A stretch of DNA of 64,000 nucleotides from Actinomadura citrea (lineage in GTDB: Bacteria > Actinomycetota > Actinomycetes > Streptosporangiales > Streptosporangiaceae). Shown here one piece after another: positions 1 to 8,967 of this stretch. Below the pieces are notes generated by a model that was not told where the DNA came from, ran no database searches, and saw only the letters and a list, made by a program, of their open reading frames with translations. The first letter of the stretch is position 1. Each line of letters opens with the position of its first letter. The DNA lies in assembly GCF_013409045.1 (NCBI RefSeq), contig NZ_JACCBT010000001.1:558001-622000 (forward strand), given 5' to 3'. The translations under genes and the position numbers were made by a program.

Positions 1-608
1 TCGTGCAGCGCGGTGATGCCGGTCTGGAGCGGCGTCATGTCGCCGCGCGCCTGCACGAGCAGCCGGCTCGCCAGCCGGCTCTCACCGCGGTCGATGCCCT
101 GACCGCCGGGCCCGGCCGCGACCCGGTCGGCGAACCCCGCCCGCCAGGCGCGCGAGTCGGCGGTCGCCCTGGCGAGGAGCCGGTCGACCTCCTCGTGCCC
201 GGGAACCCCGGCGAGGAGGCGGCGCATGCGGGCGGCGGACGCCGCCTCCTGGCGCACGGCGGCCCGGTACTGCTCGACGTGCTCGCGCCCGCCCTCCTCG
301 GCGTACGCGCGGATGGCGGTGTCCTGGCCGGTCACGGCGGTGGAGAGCCGGAACTGCTCCAGCGTCGCCGGGTCGACGCGCTCGATCAGGACGTCGCGGG
401 CCTGCTCGTTGCCGTACAGCGCCATGCCGGCCTGCACGAACGTGGCCAGCAGAAGGGCGCCGAGGACGGCGGAGCCGATCCGGTAGATCTGGACGAGCCG
501 GACCCGGCCCATCCCCCGACCCTCGGGGATCTGCGCGCCGGGCAGCACGGCGCCCGGTCCGGCGGCCCGCGGCTCCTCGCCGGTCTCGGCGGGCGTGGCG
601 GCGGTCAC
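1..608 (-). CDS. Sensor histidine kinase, CHASE3-like N-terminal part (cut by window start)
   Basis: Read directly from the reverse strand. A GTG at 608 overlaps the TGA of the upstream phosphatase gene as GTGA, so the two are translationally coupled. A short Pro/Ala/Glu-rich N-terminus is followed by one membrane helix (about residues 50-68, IGSAVLGALLLATFVQAG) and an extracytoplasmic, mostly helical segment with many Arg, Glu and Gln residues that resembles CHASE3 sensor domains. The kinase core (HisKA, HATPase) would lie beyond the window edge and is not seen, so 'histidine kinase' rests on the N-terminal architecture and on the response-regulator partner next door. A chemoreceptor-like protein remains possible. 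Confidence 0.65.
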   Translation of the reverse strand, partial: MTAATPAETGEEPRAAGPGAVLPGAQIPEGRGMGRVRLVQIYRIGSAVLGALLLATFVQAGMALYGNEQARDVLIERVDPATLEQFRLSTAVTGQDTAIRAYAEEGGREHVEQYRAAVRQEAASAARMRRLLAGVPGHEEVDRLLARATADSRAWRAGFADRVAAGPGGQGIDRGESRLASRLLVQARGDMTPLQTGITALH

Positions 609-1807
609 CGGTCGTCCCCGCGGCTCAGCATCAGCAGAGCGAGGTCGTCGGCCAGGACGTCCCCGTTCAGCCGTTCGGCCTCCGTGATGAGCCCGTCGAC
701 GAGCACGTCGCCCTGCCTCCCCTCCTCGTGCGCGGCCTCGGCGAGTCGCAGCAGGCCGGCCACGTCGAGGTGCCCGCCGTCCTCGCCGGCGGACCCCTCG
801 ATCAGCCCGTCGGTGTAGAGCAGCAGCCCCCACTCGTCGCCGAGCTCCAGGTCGGCGGCGGGCCATCGGGCGCCCGGGAGCAGCCCGAGCGCCGGGCCCC
901 GCGGCTCGTCCGGAAGGGGCTCCACGCCGCCGGGGGAGAAGAACAGCGGGCACGGATGCCCGGCCCGGTGCACCCGGGCGGTGCGCCGGTCGGGCGCGAT
1001 CGTCACCATGCAGACGGTCGTGAAGATCTCGTCGCTCCACCGCTCGTGCTGCAGTACGGCGTCGAGGGTGTCGAGGAGGCGCGAGCCCGTGTGCCCGGCG
1101 AGGACGAGCGTCCGCCATGCCATGCGGAGCCGGACGCCGAGGGACGCCTCGTCCGCGCCGTGCCCGCTCACGTCGCCGATCACGGCGTGCACCGCGCCGT
1201 CGGCGGTCTCCACTGTGTCGTGGAAGTCGCCGCCGAGCAGCGCGCGGTCGCGTCCAGGCCGGTAGCGGGTGTGGTGCCGCAGCGTCGTGTCGTGCAGGAT
1301 CGGCACGGGCAGCAGGCCGCGCTCCAGCCGGGCGTTCTCCCTGCTGAGGGCCCGCGCCTCGACGAGTTGCCGCTCGGACTCGTCGGCGCGCTTGCGCTCG
1401 ATCGCGTAGCTGATCGCCCGGGTGAGCAGCGCGCCGTCGGCGTCCTGCTTGACGAGGTAGTCCTGGGCGCCGGCGGCGACGGCCGCGACGCCGACGTGGG
1501 CGTCGGCGAGGCCGGTCAGCACGAGGACGGCGGTGGTCGGGGCGTGCTCGCGCACCTGGTGGAGGGCGTCGAGGCCCTGCGCGTCCGGGAGGGACAGGTC
1601 GACGATGACGCACTGGATGTCGGACCGCAGCGCGGCGAGGGCCTCGGTGAGCGTGGCCGCGACGGTGATCCGCAGGCCGGGTTGCGCCTCGGTCAGCAGC
1701 TCCTCGAACAGGAACGCGTCGCCGGGATCGTCCTCGACGAGAAGGAGGTGCGGGGAACCGGCGACACCGAGAAGCCGCTCCGCACCGCGACTGGGCATCG
1801 CGGCCAT
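605..1807 (-). CDS. Response regulator fused to PP2C (SpoIIE-type) phosphatase
   Basis: A 400-residue two-domain protein. Residues about 18-135 are a CheY-like receiver: acidic pocket in LLVEDDPGD, phospho-acceptor Asp in VIVDLSLPD, conserved Thr in VLVLTGLAD and Lys in DYLVKQD. A charged coiled-coil linker follows, then a PP2C/SpoIIE phosphatase (about 175-395) with metal-binding motifs LGGDFHD and VIGDVSGHG and a late YTDGLIEG motif. The family dephosphorylates STAS anti-anti-sigma proteins, linking two-component input to sigma-factor partner switching. The ATG at 1807 has AAGGAG just upstream. The coupled downstream CHASE3 gene is the likely kinase. Confidence 0.9.
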   Translation of the reverse strand: MAAMPSRGAERLLGVAGSPHLLLVEDDPGDAFLFEELLTEAQPGLRITVAATLTEALAALRSDIQCVIVDLSLPDAQGLDALHQVREHAPTTAVLVLTGLADAHVGVAAVAAGAQDYLVKQDADGALLTRAISYAIERKRADESERQLVEARALSRENARLERGLLPVPILHDTTLRHHTRYRPGRDRALLGGDFHDTVETADGAVHAVIGDVSGHGADEASLGVRLRMAWRTLVLAGHTGSRLLDTLDAVLQHERWSDEIFTTVCMVTIAPDRRTARVHRAGHPCPLFFSPGGVEPLPDEPRGPALGLLPGARWPAADLELGDEWGLLLYTDGLIEGSAGEDGGHLDVAGLLRLAEAAHEEGRQGDVLVDGLITEAERLNGDVLADDLALLMLSRGDDR

Positions 1808-2020
1808 GTCTCAGCTCCTTCTGTCCGGCGTGGCCGGGCCGATGTCAGGTGGGAGGCCCTTGTCATCGAGCAAATGTTAGAGGTATCGGGCGCCCTGGGG
1901 GCACGCGGAGCGGCTAAACGGCGCTCTCCCGGCGGAACCTGCTCGCCTTCCGGTAACGATGCCGCCCCCCGCGCCACTACCTCGTGACATGACCTGAACG
2001 GACGGACGGAGGAGCACGCG

Positions 2021-2653
2021 GTGGCAGACGAGGCCCCCGATGAACAGCGCTTCACCGCGATCTACGACGAGTGCCGCCAGCGCGTGTGGGCCTACGCCGC
2101 CGCCCGCGCCGGCGGCCAGGTCGCGGACGAGGTGGTGAGCGAGACCTTCGCCGTGGCGTGGCGGCGCCTCGCCGACGTCCCGGACCCGGCGCTGCCGTGG
2201 CTGCTCGGCGTCGCCCGGAACGTGCTGCGCGACGGGCACCGCGCGCGGGTGCGCCGCGAGTCGTTCGCGGCCGAACTCGGCCGGTGGGCGCCGCGCCAGA
2301 CCGGCGACGTCGCCGAGGACGTGGCGGAGCGGCTCGCGGTGCTGCGCGCGATGGCGGCGCTGCCCGAGGGGGACAGGGAGATCCTGATCCTCATCGCCTG
2401 GCAGGGCCTGACCCCGCGCGAGGCCGCCCGGGTCGTCGGCTGCTCGCCGGCGGCGCTGCGGGTGCGCCTGCACCGCGCGCGCCGCCGCCTGGTCCGCGCG
2501 GCCGAGGACGAGCAGTCCGACGCCCGGACGGCACGCGCCCGACCGGACCCGCCCCACCCGCCCACCCGGGCCGACACGAGACCGGGGCCGGGTGGCGCGG
2601 CGGCGCAGGGAGCACGTTCGCAGGTCGGGTTCATCAAGGAGGAGACGGCATGA
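2021..2653 (+). CDS. ECF-type RNA polymerase sigma factor
   Basis: A 210-residue sigma-70 family protein. Region 2 lies near residues 10-80 (RVWAYAAARAGGQVADEVVSE and following core-binding helix), region 4 near 110-165 with the helix-turn-helix LTPREAARVVGCSPAALRVR. The last 45 residues are Pro/Arg-rich and unconserved. The GTG start has GGAGG eight bases upstream. The stop overlaps the next gene as ATGA, so sigma factor and membrane partner form one unit. The promoter it recognises cannot be told from this sequence. Confidence 0.93.
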   Translation: MADEAPDEQRFTAIYDECRQRVWAYAAARAGGQVADEVVSETFAVAWRRLADVPDPALPWLLGVARNVLRDGHRARVRRESFAAELGRWAPRQTGDVAEDVAERLAVLRAMAALPEGDREILILIAWQGLTPREAARVVGCSPAALRVRLHRARRRLVRAAEDEQSDARTARARPDPPHPPTRADTRPGPGGAAAQGARSQVGFIKEETA

Positions 2654-3804
2654 AGGATGTGATGCGGGTGTTGCGGGATGCCAGGCCTGAGGAGATGGGC
2701 CCGGGGGCGCCGGTGGACGAGGGCGTGCGGCGGGACGAGCTGGCGCGGGCCATGGCGGCGCCGCGTCCGGAGACCGGGAGCGCCGTGCCCGTGCGGCGGC
2801 GGGTGCGGCCGGCCTGGGGGCTGGGGCTGGCCGGGGTGGCAGCGGCGGGTGCGGTCGCCGCGGCGGCGGTGTTCGTCGCCCCCGGCGGGGACGGGACGGA
2901 GCCGGGCAAGCAGGGCGGAGGCGGCGAGCGGGTTCTCGACGCGCGGACCGTCCTGCTCGCGGCGGCCGAGAAGGCGGACGGGCAGACCGAGACGATGCGG
3001 GCCTTCTGGCACCAGGTGACGGTCTCGTCCTCCACGTACACGGTCGGGAAGGGCGGCGGCCGCTACGCCGTCACGGTCAGGAGCAGGGCGGAGAGCTGGA
3101 CGCCGAGCAGGCCCGGCGGCAAGGCGTGGGCCGCGGGGCAGGAACTGGGGGCGAAGCCCGCGACGAAGGAGGACGAGGAGGCGTGGCGGCGTGCCGGGTC
3201 GCCCGGGACATTCAAGATCGAGATTCCCGTGGTGCCTGGCGGCAAGGGACGCCTGAAGGGGTTCACGGTGAAGACGTCGCCCGGTCCGCGCAGTTTCAAC
3301 GGCTCCGCGCTGGTCGACGGCGACAAGGTGTTCTGGCTGGGCCGGAACGTGACCATGAAGGATCTGCGGTCGCTGCCGTCCGACCCGAAGCGGCTCAAGG
3401 CCGAACTGCTGCGCTGGTACAAGGGCCACGACACCGAGTCGAACCGGCCGATGGCGTCGGACCGGTGGCTCTACACCGTGGCGCGCGGACTGGTGATGGA
3501 CATGCCGGTGAAGCCGGGGGTGCGGGCGGCCGCGTTCCGGATGCTGGCGGGGCTCCCGGCGGTGCGGTCGCTCGGGAAGGTCACCGATTCGCAGGGGCGG
3601 ACGGGGAACGCCATCGCGGTGGACGAGAAGACGCCGCAGGGCGTGATCCGGGAAGAAATGATCATTGATCTGGCGTCGGGCACCGCGCTGGCCAGCAGGA
3701 ACGTCATGGTGGCGCCGGCGGCCGGGGCGAGCGTCCCGGTGGGGCGGACGATGAACTCCACCGCCCTGGTCGGCGCCGAATGGACCGATTCCAAGCCGCG
3801 CTGA
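2650..3804 (+). CDS. CU044_5270-type membrane protein, putative partner of the ECF sigma factor
   Basis: A 384-residue protein starting at the ATG that overlaps the sigma-factor stop (ATGA). A short cytoplasmic N-terminus ends in an Arg-rich stretch (about residues 45-57), then a single membrane helix (GLGLAGVAAAGAVAAAAVFV), then a long extracytoplasmic domain without recognised catalytic motifs. This matches the actinobacterial CU044_5270 family, which regularly follows ECF sigma genes. An anti-sigma or signal-sensing role is inferred from gene order. An open frame continues far upstream but lies antiphase to the sigma gene and is a shadow. A strong hairpin terminator follows. Confidence 0.85.
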   Translation: MKDVMRVLRDARPEEMGPGAPVDEGVRRDELARAMAAPRPETGSAVPVRRRVRPAWGLGLAGVAAAGAVAAAAVFVAPGGDGTEPGKQGGGGERVLDARTVLLAAAEKADGQTETMRAFWHQVTVSSSTYTVGKGGGRYAVTVRSRAESWTPSRPGGKAWAAGQELGAKPATKEDEEAWRRAGSPGTFKIEIPVVPGGKGRLKGFTVKTSPGPRSFNGSALVDGDKVFWLGRNVTMKDLRSLPSDPKRLKAELLRWYKGHDTESNRPMASDRWLYTVARGLVMDMPVKPGVRAAAFRMLAGLPAVRSLGKVTDSQGRTGNAIAVDEKTPQGVIREEMIIDLASGTALASRNVMVAPAAGASVPVGRTMNSTALVGAEWTDSKPR

Positions 3805-3813
3805 CGTCATTGC

Positions 3814-3848
3814 GGAAGGGACGGTGCCGGCGCGGTGCCGTCCCTTCC
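3814..3848 (+). terminator. Hairpin terminator after the ECF sigma operon
   Basis: Arms GGAAGGGACGG and CCGTCCCTTCC pair perfectly over 11 bp; the inner bases extend the stem to about 16 bp with two G-U pairs around a GCG loop. It begins 9 bp after the stop codon. No T-run follows, as is usual in high-GC actinobacteria. Confidence 0.75.
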
Positions 3849-3871
3849 CGGCGTTAGTGGCCGGGTTGTGA

Positions 3872-4189
3872 TCAGGCGCTTCTGGGAGTGCGGCGCGCGG
3901 TTCTCTGTGCGGCTTTGCGGCCCGCGGCGGCCGCCTTGGCGCGGTTCAGGCTTTCGCGGACCTTGGCGGCGCCGCGCGCCGCGGTCACGGTGTCCTTGGC
4001 GCGGCCGGCGTAAACGGCGAGCACCTCGGCGACGGGCGGAGGCTGCCATTCCTCCTTCGCCACGATCGGCAGGACGGGGACGGGTGCGGCGGCGGAGTTT
4101 CCGGACACGGGGTTTCCAGTCACGGGGACGAGCGCGAGATGCGATTGGCAGTGCGGGCACTGCACCCCCGGATGGGTGTCTCTGCTCAT
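3872..4189 (-). CDS. Small zinc-ribbon-like hypothetical protein
   Basis: A protein of about 105 residues. The N-terminus carries one CxxC pair (VQCPHCQSHLALVP) like half of a zinc ribbon; the C-terminal 50 residues are Ala/Lys/Arg-rich and helical (AKDTVTAARGAAKVRES). I chose the ATG at 4189 because the Cys pair follows closely. No Shine-Dalgarno is visible, but a TAATGAT box ends eight bases before the ATG, which would fit a leaderless transcript. I do not recognise a named family; nucleic-acid binding is possible from the basic tail. Confidence 0.55.
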   Translation of the reverse strand: MSRDTHPGVQCPHCQSHLALVPVTGNPVSGNSAAAPVPVLPIVAKEEWQPPPVAEVLAVYAGRAKDTVTAARGAAKVRESLNRAKAAAAGRKAAQRTARRTPRSA

Positions 4190-4214
4190 AACAAGAATCA
4201 TTACGCGTGGGTCT

Positions 4215-4242
4215 GACAAAACAACCCCCCGCCTTTAGCGGG
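4215..4242 (-). terminator. Rho-independent terminator for the first pentapeptide-type gene
   Basis: On the minus strand a CCCGC-TAAAG-GCGGG hairpin is followed by GGGTTGTTTTG, a rare genuine T-rich tail in this GC-rich window. It lies 12 bp past the stop of the 4254-5735 gene. Confidence 0.8.
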
Positions 4243-4253
4243 CTTCCGGGCGC

Positions 4254-5735
4254 CTATGTGCTACGGGCGCCCGGGTGGGCGGCGCGGACGCTCCCCATGC
4301 GGTTGTCGTGGCGCGTTCGGTCGTCGTGGCGGACCAATGACACGCCGCAGCACAGCAGCGCGATGATGACGGCGAGCCAGGCCACGGCGCGTCCGGCCCG
4401 CAGCCCGTATCCGCAGGTGATCCACAGAAGGTGCAGGCCGGCGCGGCGCCACGGGTCGCGCTCGCCGTGCCGCCGCATCTCCAGCGCGCTGTAACGGAAG
4501 TCGCGGGCGAGGCGGTCGTGGTCGGAGTCGGCCGTGGCGCGTGCCAGCGCCAGGTACAGGGTGTGCAGCCGGTCGTCGTGGCCGGCGCCGCCGGCGAGGT
4601 CCTCGGCGAGGACGGCACGGTCGCGGCGGCGCCACGGCCGCGGCCTGCGCCGTCCGGGCGCGGTCGCGAACGCGCAGTCGCCCGTGATCCGCAGTGCGTC
4701 CGGCCGCCGCAGCCCGAGGAAGCCGCAGCCGCTGAGGTCGACGTCGGCGAGCAGCAGCCGGGTCGCGTCGGCGCGGCGCAGCGAGAGCAGCCGGACGCCG
4801 GACGGGCCGGTCCCGGCGGGCTCGGCGAGCCCCTGGATCGGGTGGGCCAGCGCCCGGACGGCGGCCGGGCCCTCGAACACCGCGTCCTCCAGGTCGAGTT
4901 CGGCGTGGCGGAGCCGGAAGTCGGCCTCCCCGTGGACGATCGCGCCGCGGGCGATGACCTGGCGCGCCGCCGCGTGCACCCGCAGCCCGCCGTGCACGGT
5001 CGCGTCCGACAGCGCGATCCGGCCGCCCGCCGCCAGCGGGCCGAGCCAGGCGCCGTGCCGGAACCGCGCCCGCTCGAACCGGGCGTGCCGCGTCACCTGG
5101 ACGCGCTTGAACGACACGTCGCCGCGGAAGCACGCCCCCTGCATCGCCGCGTCCCGCCCGAACCGCGCGCGGTCGAAGCAGGCCGCGCCCATGAGCACGG
5201 CGCCGCGGAAGGCGGCGTCGGCGTGCCACCGCGTCGCGCCGAAGAGGGCGTCGCCGGTGAACACGGCCTCCTCGAAGGAGGCGTGCCGGTGGAACCGGGC
5301 CTCGTGGAAGGACACGTTGCGCCCGAAGCGCGCCCCCCGGAACGACACGTTCCCGAAGAACCGCGCGTCGTAGAACGACGCGCCGCCGAGGAAGCGGGCG
5401 CCGTCGAACGAACTGTCGCCCTCGACGCAGAAGCCGCGCAGTCCCGCGTCCGCGGGCAGCACCGCCCCGTCGAACCGGGTCCGGCCGAGGTGGGGCCGCC
5501 CGTCGGGCCCGGTGGCGGCGTCCAGCACCCCGTCCAGCAGCCACGGCGGGACGGTGACGCCGCGCAGGTCGAGATCGGCGCCGGGGCGCAGCGAGCCCAT
5601 GAACCGCTCGAACTCGCGGGGGCGCAGGTGGGCGGGGCAGCCGCCCAGGTCGCCCGCGGCCCGGCCGGTGCAGCCGTCGACGGCGGTGCAGCGCGGCCAG
5701 AACACCGTGGGCGGCGAAGCCTCGTGAGGAGTCAC
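4254..5735 (-). CDS. Pentapeptide-repeat membrane protein (copy 1 of 3)
   Basis: A 493-residue protein from the GTG at 5735; a longer frame to 5810 exists, but the Cys-containing start (CTAVDGCTG..GGCPAHL) typical of actinobacterial pentapeptide proteins follows this GTG. Residues about 85-300 are a run of A(D/N)FxxARF-like pentapeptide repeats (FDGARFLGG, FYDARFFGN, FRGARFGRN) expected to form a right-handed beta-helix. The C-terminal third has a helical linker and one clear membrane helix (AVAWLAVIIALLCCGVSLV). Function unknown; such proteins probably act as membrane-anchored scaffolds. The layout (beta-helix, linker, C-terminal membrane segment) is shared with the genes at 14949 and 28740. 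Confidence 0.8.
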   Translation of the reverse strand: MTPHEASPPTVFWPRCTAVDGCTGRAAGDLGGCPAHLRPREFERFMGSLRPGADLDLRGVTVPPWLLDGVLDAATGPDGRPHLGRTRFDGAVLPADAGLRGFCVEGDSSFDGARFLGGASFYDARFFGNVSFRGARFGRNVSFHEARFHRHASFEEAVFTGDALFGATRWHADAAFRGAVLMGAACFDRARFGRDAAMQGACFRGDVSFKRVQVTRHARFERARFRHGAWLGPLAAGGRIALSDATVHGGLRVHAAARQVIARGAIVHGEADFRLRHAELDLEDAVFEGPAAVRALAHPIQGLAEPAGTGPSGVRLLSLRRADATRLLLADVDLSGCGFLGLRRPDALRITGDCAFATAPGRRRPRPWRRRDRAVLAEDLAGGAGHDDRLHTLYLALARATADSDHDRLARDFRYSALEMRRHGERDPWRRAGLHLLWITCGYGLRAGRAVAWLAVIIALLCCGVSLVRHDDRTRHDNRMGSVRAAHPGARST

Positions 5736-5859
5736 GGTCTTCGTTCTACCCACGCGGGGGCGCGCAGTGAAGGTCTCCCGGTGGCCAGGTCGTTGCAACC
5801 ACCCGGCCACGCCCGGCGGGGAGGGCCGGACGGAGTGATCTGCGTGAACCGCGGGAATG

Positions 5860-5882
5860 ATCGACGTATCAGATACATCGAT
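5860..5882. promoter_or_regulatory. 23-bp palindrome upstream of ppk1
   Basis: Arms ATCGACGTATC and GATACATCGAT flank a single A; 10 of 11 positions pair. It sits about 50-70 bp before the ppk1 ATG and directly before the PHO-box-like repeats, in the gap between ppk1 and the divergent pentapeptide gene. A repressor operator is the simplest reading; the regulator is unknown. Confidence 0.5.
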
Positions 5883-5915
5883 GGAACCCGCAAGTTCGAC
5901 TTTCGTTAACCTAAG
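5883..5915 (+). promoter_or_regulatory. PHO-box-like 11-bp direct repeats before ppk1
   Basis: Three consecutive 11-bp units: GGAACCCGCAA, GTTCGACTTTC and GTTAACCTAAG. The second and third begin with 5 of 7 and 6 of 7 matches to GTTCACC, the PhoP recognition unit known from Streptomyces, which binds as 11-bp direct repeats; the first is weak. ppk is a known PhoP target in Streptomyces. The site ends 17 bp before the start codon. Confidence 0.5.
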
Positions 5916-5932
5916 TCAGGGAAAATTCTGGC

Positions 5933-8017
5933 ATGACCGTCAACCCAGGACATGTCCCCCCGCAGACCGAGGCGCTGCCCGACGACCGCTTCCTCGACCG
6001 GGAGGAGAGCTGGCTGAGGTTCAACCAGCGCGTCCTGGAGCTCGCCGAGGATCCGGGCCTGCCGCTGCTCGAACGCGTCCGCTTCCTGTCCATCTTCTCC
6101 AGCAACCTGGACGAGTTCTTCATGGTCCGCGTCGCCGGGCTCGCCCGCCGGATGGCGACCGGCCTGGCCGTCCAGTCCGCGAGCGGCCGCCAGCCCCGCG
6201 AGGTGCTGGCGCGCACCGGCGCGGTCGCGCACGAGCTGATGCAGCGGCACGCGTCGTGCTTCCGCAAGGAGATCCTGCCCGCGCTCGAAGACGAGGGCAT
6301 CGACCTCCTGCGCTGGGACGAGCTGGCCGAGACCGAGCAGGAGCGGCTGCGGCGGCTCTTCCGCGACCGGATCTACCCCGTGCTCACCCCGCTCGTCGTC
6401 GACTCCGCGCACCCGTTCCCCTACATCTCGGGCCTGTCGCTGAACCTCGCGGTGATCGTCCGCGACCCGGAGACCGACGCCACGATGTTCGCCCGGGTGA
6501 AGGTGCCGCCGCTGCTGCCGCGCTTCATCGAGGCGTCCCCCGACCGGTTCACGCCGCTGGAGGACGTCATCGCCGCGCACCTCGGGCAGCTGTTCGTCGG
6601 GATGGAGGTCGTCGAGCACCACGCGTTCCGGGTCACCCGCAACCAGGACCTGGAGATCGACGACGACATCAGCGAGGGCCTGCTGCAGGCGCTCGAACGC
6701 GAGCTGCTGCGCCGCCGGTTCGGCCCCGTCGTCCGGCTGGAGGTCGAGGAGTCGATCTCCGAGGGGGTCCTGGACCTGCTCACCTCCGAGCTGGGGGTGG
6801 ACGAGGGCCAGATCTACCGCGTCGTCGGGCCGCTGGACCTCGGCGGCCTCGCCGCCATCGCCGACCTGGACCGCCCGGAGCTGAGGTACCCCCCTTTCGT
6901 CCCGTCGAAGGAGGCGCTGCCCGAGGACGCGAGCATCTTCAGCGCCATCCGTGAGCGCGACGTCCTCGTCCACCACCCCTACGACTCGTTCACCACGACC
7001 GTCCAGCGGCTGATCGAGGACGCCGCGACCGACCCGCGCGTCCTGGCGATCAAGCAGACGCTGTACCGGACGAGCGGCGACTCCCCGATCGTGGACGCGC
7101 TGATGAGCGCCGCCGAGGCCGGCAAGCAGGTCGTGGTCGTCGTCGAGCTGAAGGCCCGGTTCGACGAGCGCGCCAACATCGCCTGGGCGCGCAAGCTGGA
7201 GACCGCCGGCTGCCACGTCGTCTACGGGTTCGTCGGGCTGAAGACGCACTGCAAGCTCGCGCTGATCGTCCGGCAGGAGTCCGAGGGCCAGCTGCGCCGC
7301 TACTGCCACATCGGCACCGGCAACTACCACCCGAAGACCGCCCGCCTGTACGAGGACTTCGGGCTGCTCACCGCCGACCCCGAGGTCGGCGAGGACGTCA
7401 GCGCCCTGTTCAACCACCTCACCGGCTACTCGCGGCAGAGCTCCTACCACCGGCTGCTCGTCGCGCCGAACAGCCTGCGCTCCGGGCTCGTCCAGCGGAT
7501 CGAGCACGAGATCGACAACCGGCGGGCCGGGCACCCCGCCCGCGTCCGGATCAAGTGCAACGCCCTGGTGGACGAGGTGATCATCGACGCGCTCTACCGG
7601 GCGTCCCGGGCCGGGGTACCGGTGGACGTCTGGGTTCGCGGGATCTGCGCGCTACGTCCCGGAGTGCCCGGCCTGTCGGACACGATCCGGGTGCGCAGCG
7701 TCCTCGGCCGGTTCCTGGAGCACTCCCGCGTGTTCGCGTTCGAGAACGGCGGCGAGCCGGAGGTGTGGCTCGGCAGCGCCGACCTGATGCACCGCAACCT
7801 GGACCGCCGCGTCGAGGCCCTCGTCACCGTCAACGACCGGCCCCAGCGCGACGACCTGCTCGCCCTGATGGACCGGGCCATGGAGGAGGACACCCACGCC
7901 TGGGCGCTGGACTCGGACGGCACCTGGACGCGCAGCCGGGCCCGTCCCGGCGAGGTCCTCCAGGACATCCAGACCCACCTGGTGAAGAGCCGCCGGTGGA
8001 GGACGATCGATGCCTGA
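5933..8017 (+). CDS. ppk1: Polyphosphate kinase 1
   Basis: A full-length 694-residue PPK1, which reversibly transfers the ATP gamma-phosphate onto polyphosphate chains at the membrane. N-domain ([19 protein letters not shown]), head domain ([15 protein letters not shown]) and two phospholipase-D-like catalytic domains are all present. The two catalytic histidines are visible as His439 ([12 protein letters not shown]) and His459 ([20 protein letters not shown]). The ATG at 5933 has only a weak GGGA upstream. It overlaps the Nudix gene by 8 bp and is preceded by a palindrome and PHO-box-like repeats, so phosphate-starvation control is likely. ppk1 next to a MutT1-type gene is a recurrent actinobacterial arrangement. 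Confidence 0.97.
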   Translation: MTVNPGHVPPQTEALPDDRFLDREESWLRFNQRVLELAEDPGLPLLERVRFLSIFSSNLDEFFMVRVAGLARRMATGLAVQSASGRQPREVLARTGAVAHELMQRHASCFRKEILPALEDEGIDLLRWDELAETEQERLRRLFRDRIYPVLTPLVVDSAHPFPYISGLSLNLAVIVRDPETDATMFARVKVPPLLPRFIEASPDRFTPLEDVIAAHLGQLFVGMEVVEHHAFRVTRNQDLEIDDDISEGLLQALERELLRRRFGPVVRLEVEESISEGVLDLLTSELGVDEGQIYRVVGPLDLGGLAAIADLDRPELRYPPFVPSKEALPEDASIFSAIRERDVLVHHPYDSFTTTVQRLIEDAATDPRVLAIKQTLYRTSGDSPIVDALMSAAEAGKQVVVVVELKARFDERANIAWARKLETAGCHVVYGFVGLKTHCKLALIVRQESEGQLRRYCHIGTGNYHPKTARLYEDFGLLTADPEVGEDVSALFNHLTGYSRQSSYHRLLVAPNSLRSGLVQRIEHEIDNRRAGHPARVRIKCNALVDEVIIDALYRASRAGVPVDVWVRGICALRPGVPGLSDTIRVRSVLGRFLEHSRVFAFENGGEPEVWLGSADLMHRNLDRRVEALVTVNDRPQRDDLLALMDRAMEEDTHAWALDSDGTWTRSRARPGEVLQDIQTHLVKSRRWRTIDA

Positions 8018-8882
8018 CGTCATCAGGGCCGCCGGGGCGCTGCTGTGGCGGGACGGCCCCGAGTTCGCGCTGATCCACCGCCCCCGCCACGACGACTGGT
8101 CGCTCCCCAAGGGCAAGGTCGACCCGGGCGAGCACGTGCTGCGCGCCGCCGTCCGCGAGATCGAGGAGGAGACCGGCGTCGTCCCCCGCCTCGGGCGGCG
8201 GCTGCCGACCGTCTCCTATCCGATCGGTACCCGGACCAAGCGGGTCGAGTACTGGGCCGCCCGCCCGGTCGCCGTGAGCGCGTTCACTCCCAACGAGGAG
8301 GTGGACGAGCTGGTGTGGCTGCCGGCGGAGGAGGCCGAGGCCCGGCTCAGCTACCGGCACGACGCCGACCTGCTCCGCGAGTTCCTGCGGGGGCCGCTCC
8401 ACACCGCGCCGCTGGTGATCCTGCGGCACGCGCAGGCGGGGGAGAAGAGGGCGTGGCGGGAGGCCGACGAGCTGCGCCCGCTGGACGAGGCCGGCCGCGC
8501 CGAGGCGGCGGACCTCGCCGCGCTGCTGCTCTCCTACGGGCCCCTGCGGACCGTGAGTTCGGCGACCGCGCGCTGCCTGGAGACCGTCCTGCCCTACGCG
8601 CGGCGCGTCCGCGTGCCCGTCGAGACGGAAGCGGCGTTCACGGTCGGCGAGACCAACCCCGACCAGGCCGTGGAGCGGCTGCTGTCCATGGCGGGCACGC
8701 CCGCGCTGGTGAGCACGCACGGCGAGATCGTCTCCGAGCTCATCGCCGGCCTCTGCCGGAAGCTGGGCGAGAAGGTCCCGGACGACACGACCCTCGACAA
8801 GGCCGAGTTCTGGACCGTCCACCTGGCCGACGGCACGCTGGCCGCCCTGGAACGCCACACCCCCCGGACTGCGGAGTCCTAG
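8010..8882 (+). CDS. Nudix hydrolase fused to histidine phosphatase (MutT1-like)
   Basis: A 290-residue two-domain protein. Residues 35-57 are a perfect Nudix box (G-x5-E-x7-REIEEETGV); residues about 133-285 are a histidine-phosphatase (RHG/SixA-like) domain with catalytic LRH at 138-140 and a second His in [10 protein letters not shown]. This matches mycobacterial MutT1, which hydrolyses 8-oxo-(d)GTP and diadenosine polyphosphates, with the phosphatase domain removing further phosphates. It overlaps ppk1 by 8 bp, so the two are co-translated. Substrate assignment is by family only. Confidence 0.93.
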   Translation: MPDVIRAAGALLWRDGPEFALIHRPRHDDWSLPKGKVDPGEHVLRAAVREIEEETGVVPRLGRRLPTVSYPIGTRTKRVEYWAARPVAVSAFTPNEEVDELVWLPAEEAEARLSYRHDADLLREFLRGPLHTAPLVILRHAQAGEKRAWREADELRPLDEAGRAEAADLAALLLSYGPLRTVSSATARCLETVLPYARRVRVPVETEAAFTVGETNPDQAVERLLSMAGTPALVSTHGEIVSELIAGLCRKLGEKVPDDTTLDKAEFWTVHLADGTLAALERHTPRTAES

Positions 8883-8907
8883 GCACGCCCGCGTCGCTGA
8901 ACCTGTG

Positions 8908-8956
8908 CGGCCCGGATCCGCACGGCCCTTGGTCCGGCGCAGGCCCGGACCCGGGA
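8908..8956. terminator. Paired hairpins between convergent genes
   Basis: Two small stems lie in the 85-bp gap between the Nudix and CHAD genes: GTGCGG/CCGCAC and GGTCCGG/CCGGACC. They probably end transcription from both sides; no T-run is present. Confidence 0.45.
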
Positions 8957-8967
8957 TTCATGCGGGT

